NCBI RefSeq assembly: GCF_025486315.1
Contig: NZ_JAOOPY010000023.1
Span: forward strand, 1 to 55,425
Reading direction: 5' to 3'
Length of the DNA: 55,425 nt
From: Variovorax sp. N23
GTDB lineage: Bacteria; Pseudomonadota; Gammaproteobacteria; Burkholderiales; Burkholderiaceae_C
Part shown: in pieces, positions 1 to 8,281 of the stretch
Layout of the letters: the number at the start of each line of letters is the position of its first letter
Numbering within the stretch: the first letter of the stretch is position 1
The notes under the pieces: generated by a model
The model's database searches: none
Seen by the model: only the letters and a program-made list of their open reading frames with translations
Told to the model about the DNA's origin: nothing
Program-made: the position numbers and the translations under genes

Positions 1-40
1 CGGGCGTCCTTGGCCGGGTAGCTCCGGCAGTGTTCCTATC

Positions 41-68
41 GTCCTGAGGTGTCAACGCTATTCAGGAC
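41..68. repeat. Inverted repeat downstream of the SCO gene
   Basis: GTCCTGA and TCAGGAC form perfect 7-base arms around a 14-base loop, just past the stop of the minus-strand SCO gene. It could end that transcript, but no T-run follows on the minus strand, so a Rho-independent terminator is only a weak guess. The rest of the first 87 bases shows nothing I can assign. Confidence 0.3.
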
Positions 69-87
69 GGGTCACGCGCCGATTGGC

Positions 88-693
88 TCAGCCCTGCTTG
101 ATGAGCGCCTGCACATCGGCCACCATCGGCGCCACGCCGGCGCCGTAGCGCGCATAGAGGCGCAGGCGGCCCTGCGTGTCGTAGATGTAGCTGGCGGCCG
201 AGTGGTCCATCGAGTAGCTGGTGGGTGTCTTGCCGTCGACCTTCTTGTAGTAGGCCTTGTAGTCCTTGGCCATGGCCGCGAGCTGCGCCTGCGTGGGGAT
301 GAGTGCGACGAAGGCCGGGTCGAAGGCGCCCATGTAGGCCTTCATGACCTCGGGCGTGTCGCGCTCCGGGTCGACGGTGACGAACAGCACCTGCAGCTTG
401 TCGCCATCGGGGCCGAGCTGCTGCTTGACCTGCGCCATCTCGGTCATGGTCGTGGGGCACACGTCGGGGCACTGGGCGTAGCCGAAGAACAGCACCACGA
501 CCTTGCCCTTGAAGTCGGCCAGCGTGCGCTCCTTGCCGTCGGCGTCCTTCAGGGCGAAGTTCTTGGCGTAGTCGGCACCGGTCATGTCGACGGCATTGAA
601 GCTGGGCTTGGGGTCGGAGCAGGCCGTCAGGCCCGCCCATGCGGCCAATGCCACAGACAGGCCGGCCAGTCGGAGGAAATAGCGCTTGTTCAT
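88..693 (-). CDS. SCO1/SenC/PrrC-family copper chaperone
   Basis: This 201-residue protein is a membrane-tethered, periplasmic thioredoxin-fold chaperone that carries copper to the CuA centre of cytochrome oxidase subunit II. The N-terminus is a hydrophobic signal with a lipobox-like LTAC ending at Cys25, so it may be a lipoprotein. The copper-binding CxxxC is Cys75-Pro-Asp-Val-Cys79 and the third ligand is probably His164 in the MDHS segment, all as expected for the family. It is the last gene of the minus-strand run that includes ctaA and ctaB, 16 bases after ctaB, which fits a role in oxidase assembly. Length is normal and the start is the first ATG of a clean signal peptide. Confidence 0.93.
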   Translation of the reverse strand: MNKRYFLRLAGLSVALAAWAGLTACSDPKPSFNAVDMTGADYAKNFALKDADGKERTLADFKGKVVVLFFGYAQCPDVCPTTMTEMAQVKQQLGPDGDKLQVLFVTVDPERDTPEVMKAYMGAFDPAFVALIPTQAQLAAMAKDYKAYYKKVDGKTPTSYSMDHSAASYIYDTQGRLRLYARYGAGVAPMVADVQALIKQG

Positions 694-709
694 GCTGCGT
701 CCGTCGAGG

Positions 710-1624
710 TCAGTAGAGGTAGTGATCGACCAGCAGGGCTGCGAACAGCACGCTGAGGTGGATCAGGGAGAAGCGGAAGGTCTTGCGCGCCAGCGCGTCG
801 GAATAGTGGCGCCACAGCGCGAAGGCGTAGCCGCTGAAGCCGATGCTCACCGCGACCGCCACCGCCAGGTACAGCCAGCCGCTCATGCCGTAGATGAAGG
901 GCATCAGGCAGGCGGCGAACAGGATGAAGGTGTAGAGCAGCACCTGCAGCCGCGTGAATTCGTTGCCGTGCGTCACGGGCAGCATCGGCAGGCCGGCCTT
1001 GCGGTAGTCCTCGACGCGGTAGAGCGCCAGCGCCCAGAAGTGCGGCGGCGTCCACAGGAAGATGATCAGGAAGAGGATCAGCGCCTCGGGGCCGACATCC
1101 CCCGTCATCGCCGCCCAGCCGAGCACTGGCGGCATCGCGCCCGAGGCGCCGCCGATCACGATGTTCTGCGGCGTGAGCGGCTTCAGGATGACGGTGTAGA
1201 CCACCGCGTAGCCGACGAAGGTGGCGAAGGTGAGCCACATGGTCAGCGGGTTGACCGTGAACCACAGCAACGCCGAGCCGGCAGCGCAGAGCACCGCCGA
1301 GAAGATGAGCGCCTGACGGTCGCTCAGCTGGCCGCGCGCCGTCGGGCGCCAGGCGGTGCGCTTCATCTTGGCGTCGATGCCCTTCTCGACCAGGCAGTTG
1401 AAGGCGGCGGCGGCGCCGGCCACCAGCCAGATGCCGATGCAGCCGAGCAGCCCGCGCTGCACCTCGGGCCAGCCCGGCACGCCGGGGACGGCCAGCACCA
1501 TGCCGATCAGCGCGCAGAAGACGATGAGCTGCACCACGCGCGGCTTGGTGAGCGCATAGAACTGGCGCAGCACGCTGGCGGTGCTGGCGCTCGCGGGTGA
1601 GGTGGCGGGAAGCGGTCGGCTCAT
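710..1624 (-). CDS. ctaB: Protoheme IX farnesyltransferase (heme O synthase)
   Basis: This 304-residue polytopic inner-membrane UbiA-family prenyltransferase farnesylates protoheme to heme O, the step before CtaA. Both Asp-rich substrate loops are visible: an N-x7-D-x4-R type motif around Asn76-Asp84-Arg89, and EDYRKAGLPMLP near residues 205-216. Eight or nine hydrophobic helices follow the family pattern. I took the ATG that overlaps the ctaA stop (ATGA) rather than the much longer open frame upstream, because the product then begins a few residues before the conserved YALTKPRV segment. The overlap implies translational coupling with ctaA. Confidence 0.95.
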   Translation of the reverse strand: MSRPLPATSPASASTASVLRQFYALTKPRVVQLIVFCALIGMVLAVPGVPGWPEVQRGLLGCIGIWLVAGAAAAFNCLVEKGIDAKMKRTAWRPTARGQLSDRQALIFSAVLCAAGSALLWFTVNPLTMWLTFATFVGYAVVYTVILKPLTPQNIVIGGASGAMPPVLGWAAMTGDVGPEALILFLIIFLWTPPHFWALALYRVEDYRKAGLPMLPVTHGNEFTRLQVLLYTFILFAACLMPFIYGMSGWLYLAVAVAVSIGFSGYAFALWRHYSDALARKTFRFSLIHLSVLFAALLVDHYLY

Positions 1625-2823
1625 GCGGCCCCCATCCTGCCCGAAGCGGTGCCGGGTGCGCGCACGGCGGCTTCGCGGGCGGCGCGGCGGCTCTCGCACA
1701 GCGTCCAGGTCAGCACCACCGCCAGCGCGGCGGCGCCGCCGGTGTGCAGCACGGCCGCGGCCAGCGGCCAGCCGAGCAGCACGTTGCCCAGCCCGGTCGC
1801 AAGCTGGAGCAATGCCAGACCTGCCAGCCAGCGTGCCTGCGCACGCAGCGACGGGATGCGGCGCAGGCGCCAGGCAAGCACGCCGAGCGCGACGAACACG
1901 GCGTAGGCCATCAGCCGGTGGACGTAGTGGATGGCGGTGAGCGCGGCGAACTCGATCGGCGTGCCGCCGGTATCCACGCCGAGCTCGCGCCAGATCTGGA
2001 AACCCTGGCTGAAGTTCATCTGCGGCCACCAGCTGCCCTGGCAGGTCGGGAACTGCGTGCAGGCCAACACCGCGTAGTTGGTGCTGACCCAGCCACCCAG
2101 GGCGATCTGCAGCACCAGCAGCGCGGTCGTAGCGACGAGCAGCGTGCGCAGCGGCGATGCGATCGCCACCGGGCCGCGCGCCGCGGCCGACTGCCGGTAG
2201 CGCACGGCCTGGATGCACAGCAGCGCCAGCAGCACGACGGCGCCGAGCAGGTGCAGCGTGACGATGGCCGGGAACAGCTTGAGCGTGACGGTGAGCGCAC
2301 CGAACGCGCCCTGCAGGCACACCCACACCAGCGTGGCCGCGGGCCACCAGGCGCTCAGCGCGGCCGGATCGCCCGCAGCTGGCGAACGCCCCGGCAGCTT
2401 GCGCTGACGGCGCCGCACGACCCAGGTTGCGACCGCCAGGCTGAGGATGAGCACGCCGACACCGGTCGCGAGGTAGCGGTGCACCATCTCGACCCAGGCC
2501 TTGCCGTGCGTGACCGGGCCGGACGGCTGCGCCGACTGCGCCATCGCGATCTCGTGGCGTGCGCCGACCGGGCTGGCGTTGCCGTAGCAGCCCGGCCAGT
2601 CGGGGCAGCCCAGGCCGGAATCGGTGAGCCGGGTGAAGGCGCCGAACAGCGTGAGGTCGAAGGTGAGGAACAGCGTGAGCACGGTCAGCGCATGCAGGCG
2701 GCGCGCCGGCCCGGCGCCGGCATCGCGGCGCCACACCCACACGAGCGGCCCAAGCGCGATCAGCACGCCCATGGCCATGAGCCACGCGACGGGGGTGAGG
2801 TCGTAGAGGGACTGGCTTTGCAT
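1621..2823 (-). CDS. ctaA: Heme A synthase (COX15/CtaA family)
   Basis: This 400-residue membrane protein oxidises the C8 methyl of heme O to a formyl group to give heme A for the aa3 oxidase. It has eight predicted helices in two four-helix halves. The conserved GAFTRLTDSGLGCPDWPGC block lies near residues 61-79. Candidate heme-ligand histidines occur in the MVHRYLA, LHLLGA, IHYVHR and LHTGG segments. The stop overlaps the ctaB start by four bases. Only six bases separate its ATG from the upstream transmembrane-protein gene, so it belongs to the same minus-strand unit. Confidence 0.95.
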   Translation of the reverse strand: MQSQSLYDLTPVAWLMAMGVLIALGPLVWVWRRDAGAGPARRLHALTVLTLFLTFDLTLFGAFTRLTDSGLGCPDWPGCYGNASPVGARHEIAMAQSAQPSGPVTHGKAWVEMVHRYLATGVGVLILSLAVATWVVRRRQRKLPGRSPAAGDPAALSAWWPAATLVWVCLQGAFGALTVTLKLFPAIVTLHLLGAVVLLALLCIQAVRYRQSAAARGPVAIASPLRTLLVATTALLVLQIALGGWVSTNYAVLACTQFPTCQGSWWPQMNFSQGFQIWRELGVDTGGTPIEFAALTAIHYVHRLMAYAVFVALGVLAWRLRRIPSLRAQARWLAGLALLQLATGLGNVLLGWPLAAAVLHTGGAAALAVVLTWTLCESRRAAREAAVRAPGTASGRMGAA

Positions 2824-2829
2824 GGCGTG

Positions 2830-3510
2830 CTAGCGGCCCGGTTCGTCCCAGGAGGCGGAGGCGCGCAGCAACCGGTCGAGGTCGCGCTTGGCGCGGCCGG
2901 CGCCTTCGGTGTCCATGCGCGCCGGGAAACGCATCATCCAGTTGCCCAGCGGATCGACCACGTAGAAATGCTCGGCCAGGGTGTGGCCGGCGGCAGGTGC
3001 GAGCCACTGGGCGAGCTCGGCCGCGGGCACGCGCAGCACGGTGGCACCGCGCAGGCCGTTGTCCAGGCGCGGCGGCACCGGGGCGTCGTCGCTCACCAGC
3101 CAGACGCGGTCGAGGCGGTCCTTCTCGCGGCCCAGGCTTTCACGCAGCTGGCGCTGCAGGTACAGCTGCCGCTCGCACAGCGCGTCGCAGGCGGCATCGG
3201 CCACCGTCACCAGCAGCCACTGACCCTTGAGCGCGCGCAGCGTGGTCGGCGTGCCGTCGCGTGCGGTCGCGCTCGTGGCCGGCAGCGGCCGCTGCGGATC
3301 GATCAGCTCGCCGTAGACGCGCCTGCCTTCCGGTCGGATCACGTAGTAGGTGAAGTACGAGGCGATGACCGGTGCGGCGCAGCACAGCATCACGGCGATC
3401 ATCTTCCAGCGGCCGACCATCGTGCGGCGGCCTTCGCTGCCGTCGAGCGCCTGCTTGGGCGACGGCATCGAATGGACGGTCAGGCCCAGCGGCTCGTCAG
3501 CGTTCGCCAC
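2830..3510 (-). CDS. Oxidase-locus transmembrane protein, SCO-like fold possible
   Basis: A conserved but unnamed protein of the beta-proteobacterial oxidase locus, 226 residues from a GTG start or 212 from the ATG at 3468. One helix (MIAVMLCCAAPVIASYFTYY) is followed by a periplasmic domain with a CDALC-type pair of cysteines and a C-terminal VVDPLGNWMMRF segment. That segment recalls the end of SCO/thioredoxin-like domains, so a copper or redox assembly role is plausible but not shown. It lies between SURF1 and ctaA. The GTG start overlaps the SURF1 stop by 14 bases; the later ATG removes the overlap, and I cannot decide between them. Confidence 0.75.
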   Translation of the reverse strand: MANADEPLGLTVHSMPSPKQALDGSEGRRTMVGRWKMIAVMLCCAAPVIASYFTYYVIRPEGRRVYGELIDPQRPLPATSATARDGTPTTLRALKGQWLLVTVADAACDALCERQLYLQRQLRESLGREKDRLDRVWLVSDDAPVPPRLDNGLRGATVLRVPAAELAQWLAPAAGHTLAEHFYVVDPLGNWMMRFPARMDTEGAGRAKRDLDRLLRASASWDEPGR

Positions 3511-4330
3511 GGCGGGCCCTGCGCCAGGGTGCGATGAGTTGGAACCAGACATAGAGGATGACGACGAGGGCCGCGAGGCCGAACCACTGGAATGCATAGC
3601 CATAGTGCCTTTCGACACCCAGCGCGGGCGCCGGCCAGTCGCGCTGCAGGCCTTCGGAGGCCGCGCCGATCTGCTGGAGCGTGAGGTCGGTGCGCAAGGG
3701 CAGACGGGTTTCGCTGCGGAACGCTTCGAGGTCGAGATTCTGCCGGATGGGAGAAGACCCCACGACAGGCTGCTGCGCCTCGCCGGCCGGCCCCCCTTCG
3801 GCGGCAGGGGCGGAGGCAGAAGCCGGGGCGGCGGGCTTGCCGAGTTCCAGCAGGTGCGCCGGCGGCGTGGCAACGCGCGCCGTCAGCTCGACCAGGCCGG
3901 CCGGGGTCTCGATCGGCACCAGCTGGGCGCGGTCGTTGAAATTGCGCTGGACCCAGCCGCGCTGGACCATCACCGTCTGCTCGCTGCCTTCGAGCGCGAA
4001 AGGCGTCAGCACGTAGAAGCCCGGCACGCCGCGCATCTGGCGGTTGTCGAGGTACACGGTCTGGGCGGCGAGCCAGAGCCCGCGCAGGTGCACCGGGCGG
4101 TGCAGCGCGTCGGCCGGCTTGTCGATCGCGAGGAAGGCCTCCTGGTCGAGCGCCGGGCGCTGCTGCTGGGCCTCGATCTCGGCTTGCAGCGCTTCCTTCT
4201 GGGCGGCCCGCGACAGCTGCCAGCGCCCGAGCGACACGGTCGCCGAGAGCGTGAGCAGCGCGGCCAGCGTGACGATCCAGAAGCGCCCGCGGCGGCGCGG
4301 CGGCCGCTCAGCCAATGAGGTTTCCCGCAT
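3497..4330 (-). CDS. SURF1-family cytochrome oxidase biogenesis protein
   Basis: A 277-residue SURF1/Shy1 homologue, an inner-membrane factor involved in heme A delivery to subunit I. It has the typical architecture: one helix near residues 15-35 ending in the conserved LGRWQLSRA, a periplasmic domain containing VYLDNRQMRGVPGFYVLTP and MVQRGWV, and a second helix at the C-terminus (WFGLAALVVILYVWFQL). The ATG used puts the first helix right after a short basic N-terminus. Longer in-frame extensions upstream cross the divergent small gene and are unlikely. A proline/alanine-rich insertion lies in the middle of the periplasmic domain. Confidence 0.92.
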   Translation of the reverse strand: MRETSLAERPPRRRGRFWIVTLAALLTLSATVSLGRWQLSRAAQKEALQAEIEAQQQRPALDQEAFLAIDKPADALHRPVHLRGLWLAAQTVYLDNRQMRGVPGFYVLTPFALEGSEQTVMVQRGWVQRNFNDRAQLVPIETPAGLVELTARVATPPAHLLELGKPAAPASASAPAAEGGPAGEAQQPVVGSSPIRQNLDLEAFRSETRLPLRTDLTLQQIGAASEGLQRDWPAPALGVERHYGYAFQWFGLAALVVILYVWFQLIAPWRRARRGER

Positions 4331-4366
4331 CACGTCGGCATGCGCCTGCGGCCGATAATGGGCTTC

Positions 4367-4588
4367 ATGAAATACATCCTCGCCCTGGCGTTCGCGGGCA
4401 TCCTGGCCAGCCTGGGCTGGGCGCTGTTCTTCATGCTCAAGGACGGGCGCGACGGCCGCGCCAAGAGCGGCGGCATGGTGCGCGCGCTCACCGTTCGGAT
4501 CGGCCTGTCGGTGCTTTTGTTCCTGTGCGTGCTGCTCGCGTGGAAACTGGGCTACATCCAGCCCGGCGGGCTGCCCGTCGGCAAGTAG
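4367..4588 (+). CDS. Twin-transmembrane small protein (DUF2909-like)
   Basis: A 73-residue protein with two helices (ILALAFAGILASLGWALFFML and LSVLLFLCVLLAWKLGYI) joined by a short charged loop containing KDGRDGRAKSGGMVRALTVR. This is the pattern of the DUF2909 family often found next to SURF1 and ctaE. Its function is unknown; assembly or stability of the oxidase is only suggested by position. Three in-frame ATGs exist (4340, 4358, 4367). I chose the last because it begins directly at the first helix. It is divergent from SURF1 and convergent with ctaE. Confidence 0.8.
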   Translation: MKYILALAFAGILASLGWALFFMLKDGRDGRAKSGGMVRALTVRIGLSVLLFLCVLLAWKLGYIQPGGLPVGK

Positions 4589-4620
4589 GTCGTGCTCGTT
4601 CCAGGTCCACGAACGCCATG

Positions 4621-4646
4621 AAAAAAGCGCCTTGCGGCGCTTTTTT
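4621..4646. terminator. Bidirectional Rho-independent terminator
   Basis: AAAAAAGCGCC and GGCGCTTTTTT form a perfect 11-bp stem with a TTGC loop, A-tract on one side and T-tract on the other. It lies between the convergent DUF2909-like gene and ctaE and can end both transcripts. Confidence 0.92.
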
Positions 4647-4665
4647 GTTGTGCCGGGTTCTTCGC

Positions 4666-5547
4666 TCAAAGCCAGTAGACCAGGAAGTACAAACCGAGCC
4701 ACACCACGTCGACGAAGTGCCAGTACCAGGCCGCGCCTTCGAAGCCGAAGTGACGCTCCGGTGTGAAGTGGCCCTTCTGCAGGCGCAGCGTGATGAACAG
4801 CAGCATCAGCATGCCGATGAACACGTGCAGCCCGTGGAAGCCGGTCAACATGAAGAAGGTCGAGCCATAGGCGCCCGAGCTGAGCTTGAGGTTCAGCTCG
4901 GTGTAGAGGTGGTAGTACTCGTAGCCTTGCACGCACAGGAAGACGATGCCCAGCACCACGGTGAGCCACATGAAGCGGATGCACTGGGCCCGGTGGTCGG
5001 CCCGCAGCGCGTGGTGCGCGATGGTCAGCGTCACGCCCGAGCTCAGCAGCAGCGCGGTGTTGATGGTCGGCAGCCAGAACGGGCCGACGGTCTGGAAGGG
5101 CTCGACGATGCCGGCCGGCGAACCGGTCACCCCGGCGGCGACGCTGGGCCACACGGCCTTGAAGTCGGGCCACAGCAGCGCGTTGTCCAGGCTGCCCAGG
5201 GACGGCAGTGCGTGGGTGCGCGTCCACCACAGGGCCGTGAAGAAGGCGCCGAAGAACATCACCTCCGAGAAGATGAACCAGCTCATGCTCCAGCGGTAGG
5301 ACAGGTCGATTCGGTGGCTGTACTGGCCGCTCTCGCTCTCGCCGATGGCGTCGCGGAACCACTGGAAGAGCACGCCCCACCACCACAGCAGACCGAAGGC
5401 CAGCGCGTAGGCGCCCCACTGGTGGTCGTTGATCCACTGCCCCGCCCCCAGGATCACGAAGAACAGGCCGATGGCCGCCATGATCGGATGGCGTGACGGC
5501 CCGGGCACGAAGTAGTAGGGCGTGGTGCCGTGGGTGGTTGAACTCAT
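4666..5547 (-). CDS. ctaE: Cytochrome c oxidase subunit III
   Basis: A 293-residue, seven-helix COX3 protein, a core subunit of the aa3 oxidase. It begins with the short polar segment typical of bacterial forms, followed by VPGPSRHPIMAAIG. The conserved SWFIFSEVMFFGAFF carries the family glutamate in helix III, and the end has TGFHGLHVFIG and WYWHFVDVVWLGLYFLVYW. Length is normal for a bacterial form without the fused N-terminal helices. It is transcribed after the DUF2970 gene and is separated from SURF1 by the terminator and the small plus-strand gene. Confidence 0.97.
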   Translation of the reverse strand: MSSTTHGTTPYYFVPGPSRHPIMAAIGLFFVILGAGQWINDHQWGAYALAFGLLWWWGVLFQWFRDAIGESESGQYSHRIDLSYRWSMSWFIFSEVMFFGAFFTALWWTRTHALPSLGSLDNALLWPDFKAVWPSVAAGVTGSPAGIVEPFQTVGPFWLPTINTALLLSSGVTLTIAHHALRADHRAQCIRFMWLTVVLGIVFLCVQGYEYYHLYTELNLKLSSGAYGSTFFMLTGFHGLHVFIGMLMLLFITLRLQKGHFTPERHFGFEGAAWYWHFVDVVWLGLYFLVYWL

Positions 5548-5601
5548 ATCAGCTCCTGGCTTTTCTCTCGTTGTCGTTTCTTGGGGGCAATGGCGTGAGG
5601 G

Positions 5602-5826
5602 TCAGGCGGCGACGACGTACTTCACCAGCAGGATGAGCGCGCCGACGAAGCAGGCGACCGCGACCAAGCCGACGATCACGATGTGCAGCGGCGTCAGCTT
5701 GGCGATGTCTTCCTGGTAGTCGCTGTTCTTGCGGACGCCGAAGAAGCCCCAGGCCACCGCCCGGATGGTCCGCAGCAGCGAACTCTTGCGGGGCTGTTCG
5801 GGCGTCTCCGGCATATCGGCGGCCAT
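5602..5826 (-). CDS. DUF2970-family small membrane protein
   Basis: A 74-residue protein with one C-terminal helix (LHIVIVGLVAVACFVGALILLV) after a soluble segment containing the conserved AVAWGFFGVRKNSDYQEDIAKL. This matches DUF2970, a family usually found between ctaG and ctaE. Its exact function is unknown. The ATG shares one base with the ctaG stop (TGATG), so the two are translationally coupled and this gene is very probably part of the oxidase operon. Confidence 0.85.
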   Translation of the reverse strand: MAADMPETPEQPRKSSLLRTIRAVAWGFFGVRKNSDYQEDIAKLTPLHIVIVGLVAVACFVGALILLVKYVVAA

Positions 5827-6449
5827 CAGGAACGCGGCTCCGCAACCAGAGGGACGGCCGACGCCGTCGGCGCCGCCGGCGTCTTGCCGCCCACCTCGAA
5901 GAAGGTGTACGACAGCGTGATCGTCTTCACGTCCCTGGAAATCTTGGGGTCGATCACGAAGGCGACCGGCCACTGTTTCTTCTCGCCCGCATCCAGGGTG
6001 TACTGGTTGAAGCAGAAGCACTCGAGCTTGTTGAAGTACGGCGCCGCCTGCTGCGGCGCATAACTCGGGATGGCCTGCGCCGCCATCCGGCGGTTCTGCA
6101 CGTTCTGGAATTCGTACATCACCGTGTTGAGCTGGCCGGGATGCACCTGCATCGAACGCTGCGCCGGCTTGAAGTCCCACAGGCCGCGCACGTTGGCGTC
6201 GAACTCGACCGTGATGGTGCGGCTCATGTCGACCTGCGTGTTGTCGGGCACGCGCACGTTCTTGCCGCCCGACGCGCCACCCGGCACCTCGAGCTCGGAC
6301 AGCGCGAGGATGTTGATGCCCGTCATCTCGCAGATGGCGCGGTACAGCGGCACCAGCGCATAGCCGAACGCGAACATGCCGGCGGCCACCACGGCCAGCT
6401 TGCCGACCATGCGGACGTTCTCGCGGCGGATGCGTTGGCCGATGCCCAT
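5826..6449 (-). CDS. ctaG: Cytochrome c oxidase assembly protein CtaG (Cox11)
   Basis: A 207-residue Cox11-type copper chaperone that delivers copper to the CuB site of subunit I. It has one N-terminal helix (residues 15-36) and a periplasmic immunoglobulin-like domain. The copper-binding cysteines lie in ECFCF (Cys144 and Cys146), and a further conserved cysteine, Cys40, follows the helix. The family segments LYRAICEMTG, MSRTITVEFDANV and YFNKLECFCFNQ are all present. It lies between the 36-residue small gene and the DUF2970 gene. Length and start are normal. Confidence 0.96.
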   Translation of the reverse strand: MGIGQRIRRENVRMVGKLAVVAAGMFAFGYALVPLYRAICEMTGINILALSELEVPGGASGGKNVRVPDNTQVDMSRTITVEFDANVRGLWDFKPAQRSMQVHPGQLNTVMYEFQNVQNRRMAAQAIPSYAPQQAAPYFNKLECFCFNQYTLDAGEKKQWPVAFVIDPKISRDVKTITLSYTFFEVGGKTPAAPTASAVPLVAEPRS

Positions 6450-6461
6450 GCGGTGCGCCCT

Positions 6462-6572
6462 TCAGTGGCCCAGCCAGACCATGCGGACGATGAAACCGAT
6501 GAAGAACAGCACCGCGATGGAGGCCAGCGTGAGCCCCATGCGTCGGTTGTTCCTCTTCTGTTCCGGCGTCAT
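6462..6572 (-). CDS. Cytochrome oxidase small assembly protein, 36 residues
   Basis: A tiny reading frame of 36 residues between ctaD and ctaG. It starts MTPEQKRNNRRMG and continues into a single helix (LTLASIAVLFFIGFIVRMVWL) ending in GH. The charged N-terminus plus one helix matches the small assembly protein often found at this position in betaproteobacterial oxidase operons. It starts 22 bases after the ctaD stop and ends 12 bases before the ctaG ATG. It is short enough to be missed by routine gene callers. Function is inferred from position only. Confidence 0.8.
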   Translation of the reverse strand: MTPEQKRNNRRMGLTLASIAVLFFIGFIVRMVWLGH

Positions 6573-6594
6573 CGCAGTTCCAGCGTGCGGCCGG

Positions 6595-8235
6595 TCAACC
6601 GATCACCTTGGTGGCGGTCGGGTCGAGGCGCGGCGGCGTCTCGAAGGTGTGGAACGGCGCCGGCGACGGCACTTCCCATTCGAGGCCCTCGGCCGCTTCC
6701 CAGGGCTTGGCCGCCGCGGGCTCGCCCTGGCCGCGCATGGCGGGCAGCACGACGAAGAAGAAGAAATAGACCTGTGCCAGGCCGAAGGCGAAGGCGCCGA
6801 CCGAGGCCACCGCGTTGAAGTCGGCGAACTGCATCGGGTAGTCGGCGTAGCGGCGCGGCATACCGGCCAGCCCCAGGAAGTGCATCGGGAAGAAGGTGAT
6901 GTTGAAGGAGATCAGCGACCACCAGAAGTGGATCTTGCCGCGCGTCTCGTTGTACATCACGCCGGTCCACTTCGGGCACCAGTAGTAGAAGCCGGCGAAC
7001 ATCGCATAGAGCGAACCGGCCACCAGCACGTAGTGGAAGTGGGCCACCACGTAGTAGGTGTCCTGCAGCTGGATGTCGATGGGCGCCACGGCCAGGATCA
7101 GGCCGGTGAAGCCGCCCATGGTGAACACGAAGATGAAGCCGACGGCGAACAGCATCGGCGTCTCGAAGGTCATGGAGCCCTGCCACATCGTCGCGACCCA
7201 GTTGAAGATCTTCACGGCCGTGGGCACGGCGATCAGCATCGTGGCGTACATGAAGAAGAGCTGGCCCGTCACCGGCATGCCGGTGGTGAACATGTGGTGC
7301 GCCCAGACGATGAAGCTCAGGATGGCGATCGACGAGGTGGCGTACACCATCGAGGCATAGCCGAAGAGCTTCTTGCGGGCGAAGGCCGGCACGATCTGGC
7401 TGATGATGCCGAAGGCCGGCAGGATCATGATGTAGACCTCGGGGTGGCCGAAGAACCAGAAGATGTGCTGGTACATCACCGGGTCGCCGCCGCCGGCGGG
7501 GTTGAAGAAGCTGGTGCCGAAGTGGCGATCGGTCAGCGTCATCGTGATGGCACCGGCGAGCACCGGCATCACGGCGATCAGCAGGTAGGCGGTGATGAGC
7601 CAGGTCCAGCAGAACATCGGCATCTTCATCAGCGTCATGCCGGGGGCGCGCATGTTGAGGATGGTCACGATGATGTTGATCGAGCCCATGATCGAGCTGG
7701 CGCCCAGGATGTGCATCGCGAAGATGCCGGCGTCCATCGAGGGGCCCATCTGCAGCGTCAGCGGCGCATAGAGCGTCCAGCCGGCCGCCGGTGCGCCGCC
7801 GGGCATGAAGAACGAGGCGACCAGCATGATGGCCGCGGGGATCATCAGCCAGAAGCTGAAGTTGTTCATCCGCGCGAAGGCCATGTCGGACGCGCCGATC
7901 TGCAGCGGGATCATCCAGTTCGCGAAGCCCACGAAGGCCGGCATGATCGCGCCGAACACCATGATCAGCCCGTGCATGGTGGTGAACTGGTTGAACAGTT
8001 CGGGGTTCACCAGTTGCAGGCCCGGCTGGAACAGCTCGGCGCGGATCAGCAGCGCGAGCACCCCGCCCACCATCAGCATGGTGAACGAGAACAGCAGGTA
8101 CAGCGTGCCGATGTCCTTGTGGTTGGTCGCGAACAGCCAGCGGCGCCAGCCGGTGGGCGCCCCGTGATGGTCGTCGTGCGCGTGGCCATTCTGGTCCGGG
8201 GAGGCGTGACCGTGGGGGTCGAGGACTGCACTCAT
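6595..8235 (-). CDS. ctaD: Cytochrome c oxidase subunit I
   Basis: A 546-residue heme-copper oxidase subunit I with twelve helices. All metal ligands are visible: the low-spin heme ligand His88 in TMHGLIMVFG; CuB ligands His264 (in HPEVY, with cross-linking Tyr268), His313 and His314; and His399/His401 in the HFHYVLV pair for high-spin and low-spin heme. The K-channel lysine lies in TAVKIFNW. The sequence is of the A-type (aa3) class. A histidine- and aspartate-rich N-terminal tail of about 25 residues precedes the first helix. It lies directly downstream of ctaC in the same operon. Confidence 0.98.
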   Translation of the reverse strand: MSAVLDPHGHASPDQNGHAHDDHHGAPTGWRRWLFATNHKDIGTLYLLFSFTMLMVGGVLALLIRAELFQPGLQLVNPELFNQFTTMHGLIMVFGAIMPAFVGFANWMIPLQIGASDMAFARMNNFSFWLMIPAAIMLVASFFMPGGAPAAGWTLYAPLTLQMGPSMDAGIFAMHILGASSIMGSINIIVTILNMRAPGMTLMKMPMFCWTWLITAYLLIAVMPVLAGAITMTLTDRHFGTSFFNPAGGGDPVMYQHIFWFFGHPEVYIMILPAFGIISQIVPAFARKKLFGYASMVYATSSIAILSFIVWAHHMFTTGMPVTGQLFFMYATMLIAVPTAVKIFNWVATMWQGSMTFETPMLFAVGFIFVFTMGGFTGLILAVAPIDIQLQDTYYVVAHFHYVLVAGSLYAMFAGFYYWCPKWTGVMYNETRGKIHFWWSLISFNITFFPMHFLGLAGMPRRYADYPMQFADFNAVASVGAFAFGLAQVYFFFFVVLPAMRGQGEPAAAKPWEAAEGLEWEVPSPAPFHTFETPPRLDPTATKVIG

Positions 8236-8281
8236 GTCGATGTTCCTTGCAATTGCTTCGTCGCGGGGCCTGCGGCCTCTT

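Noticed and set aside
1597..3537. A 646-residue plus-strand open frame antisense to ctaA and neighbours
   Set aside because: High GC content leaves antisense frames open. The sequence is Arg/Ala/Gly/His-rich low-complexity, and the minus strand has clear motifs for ctaA.
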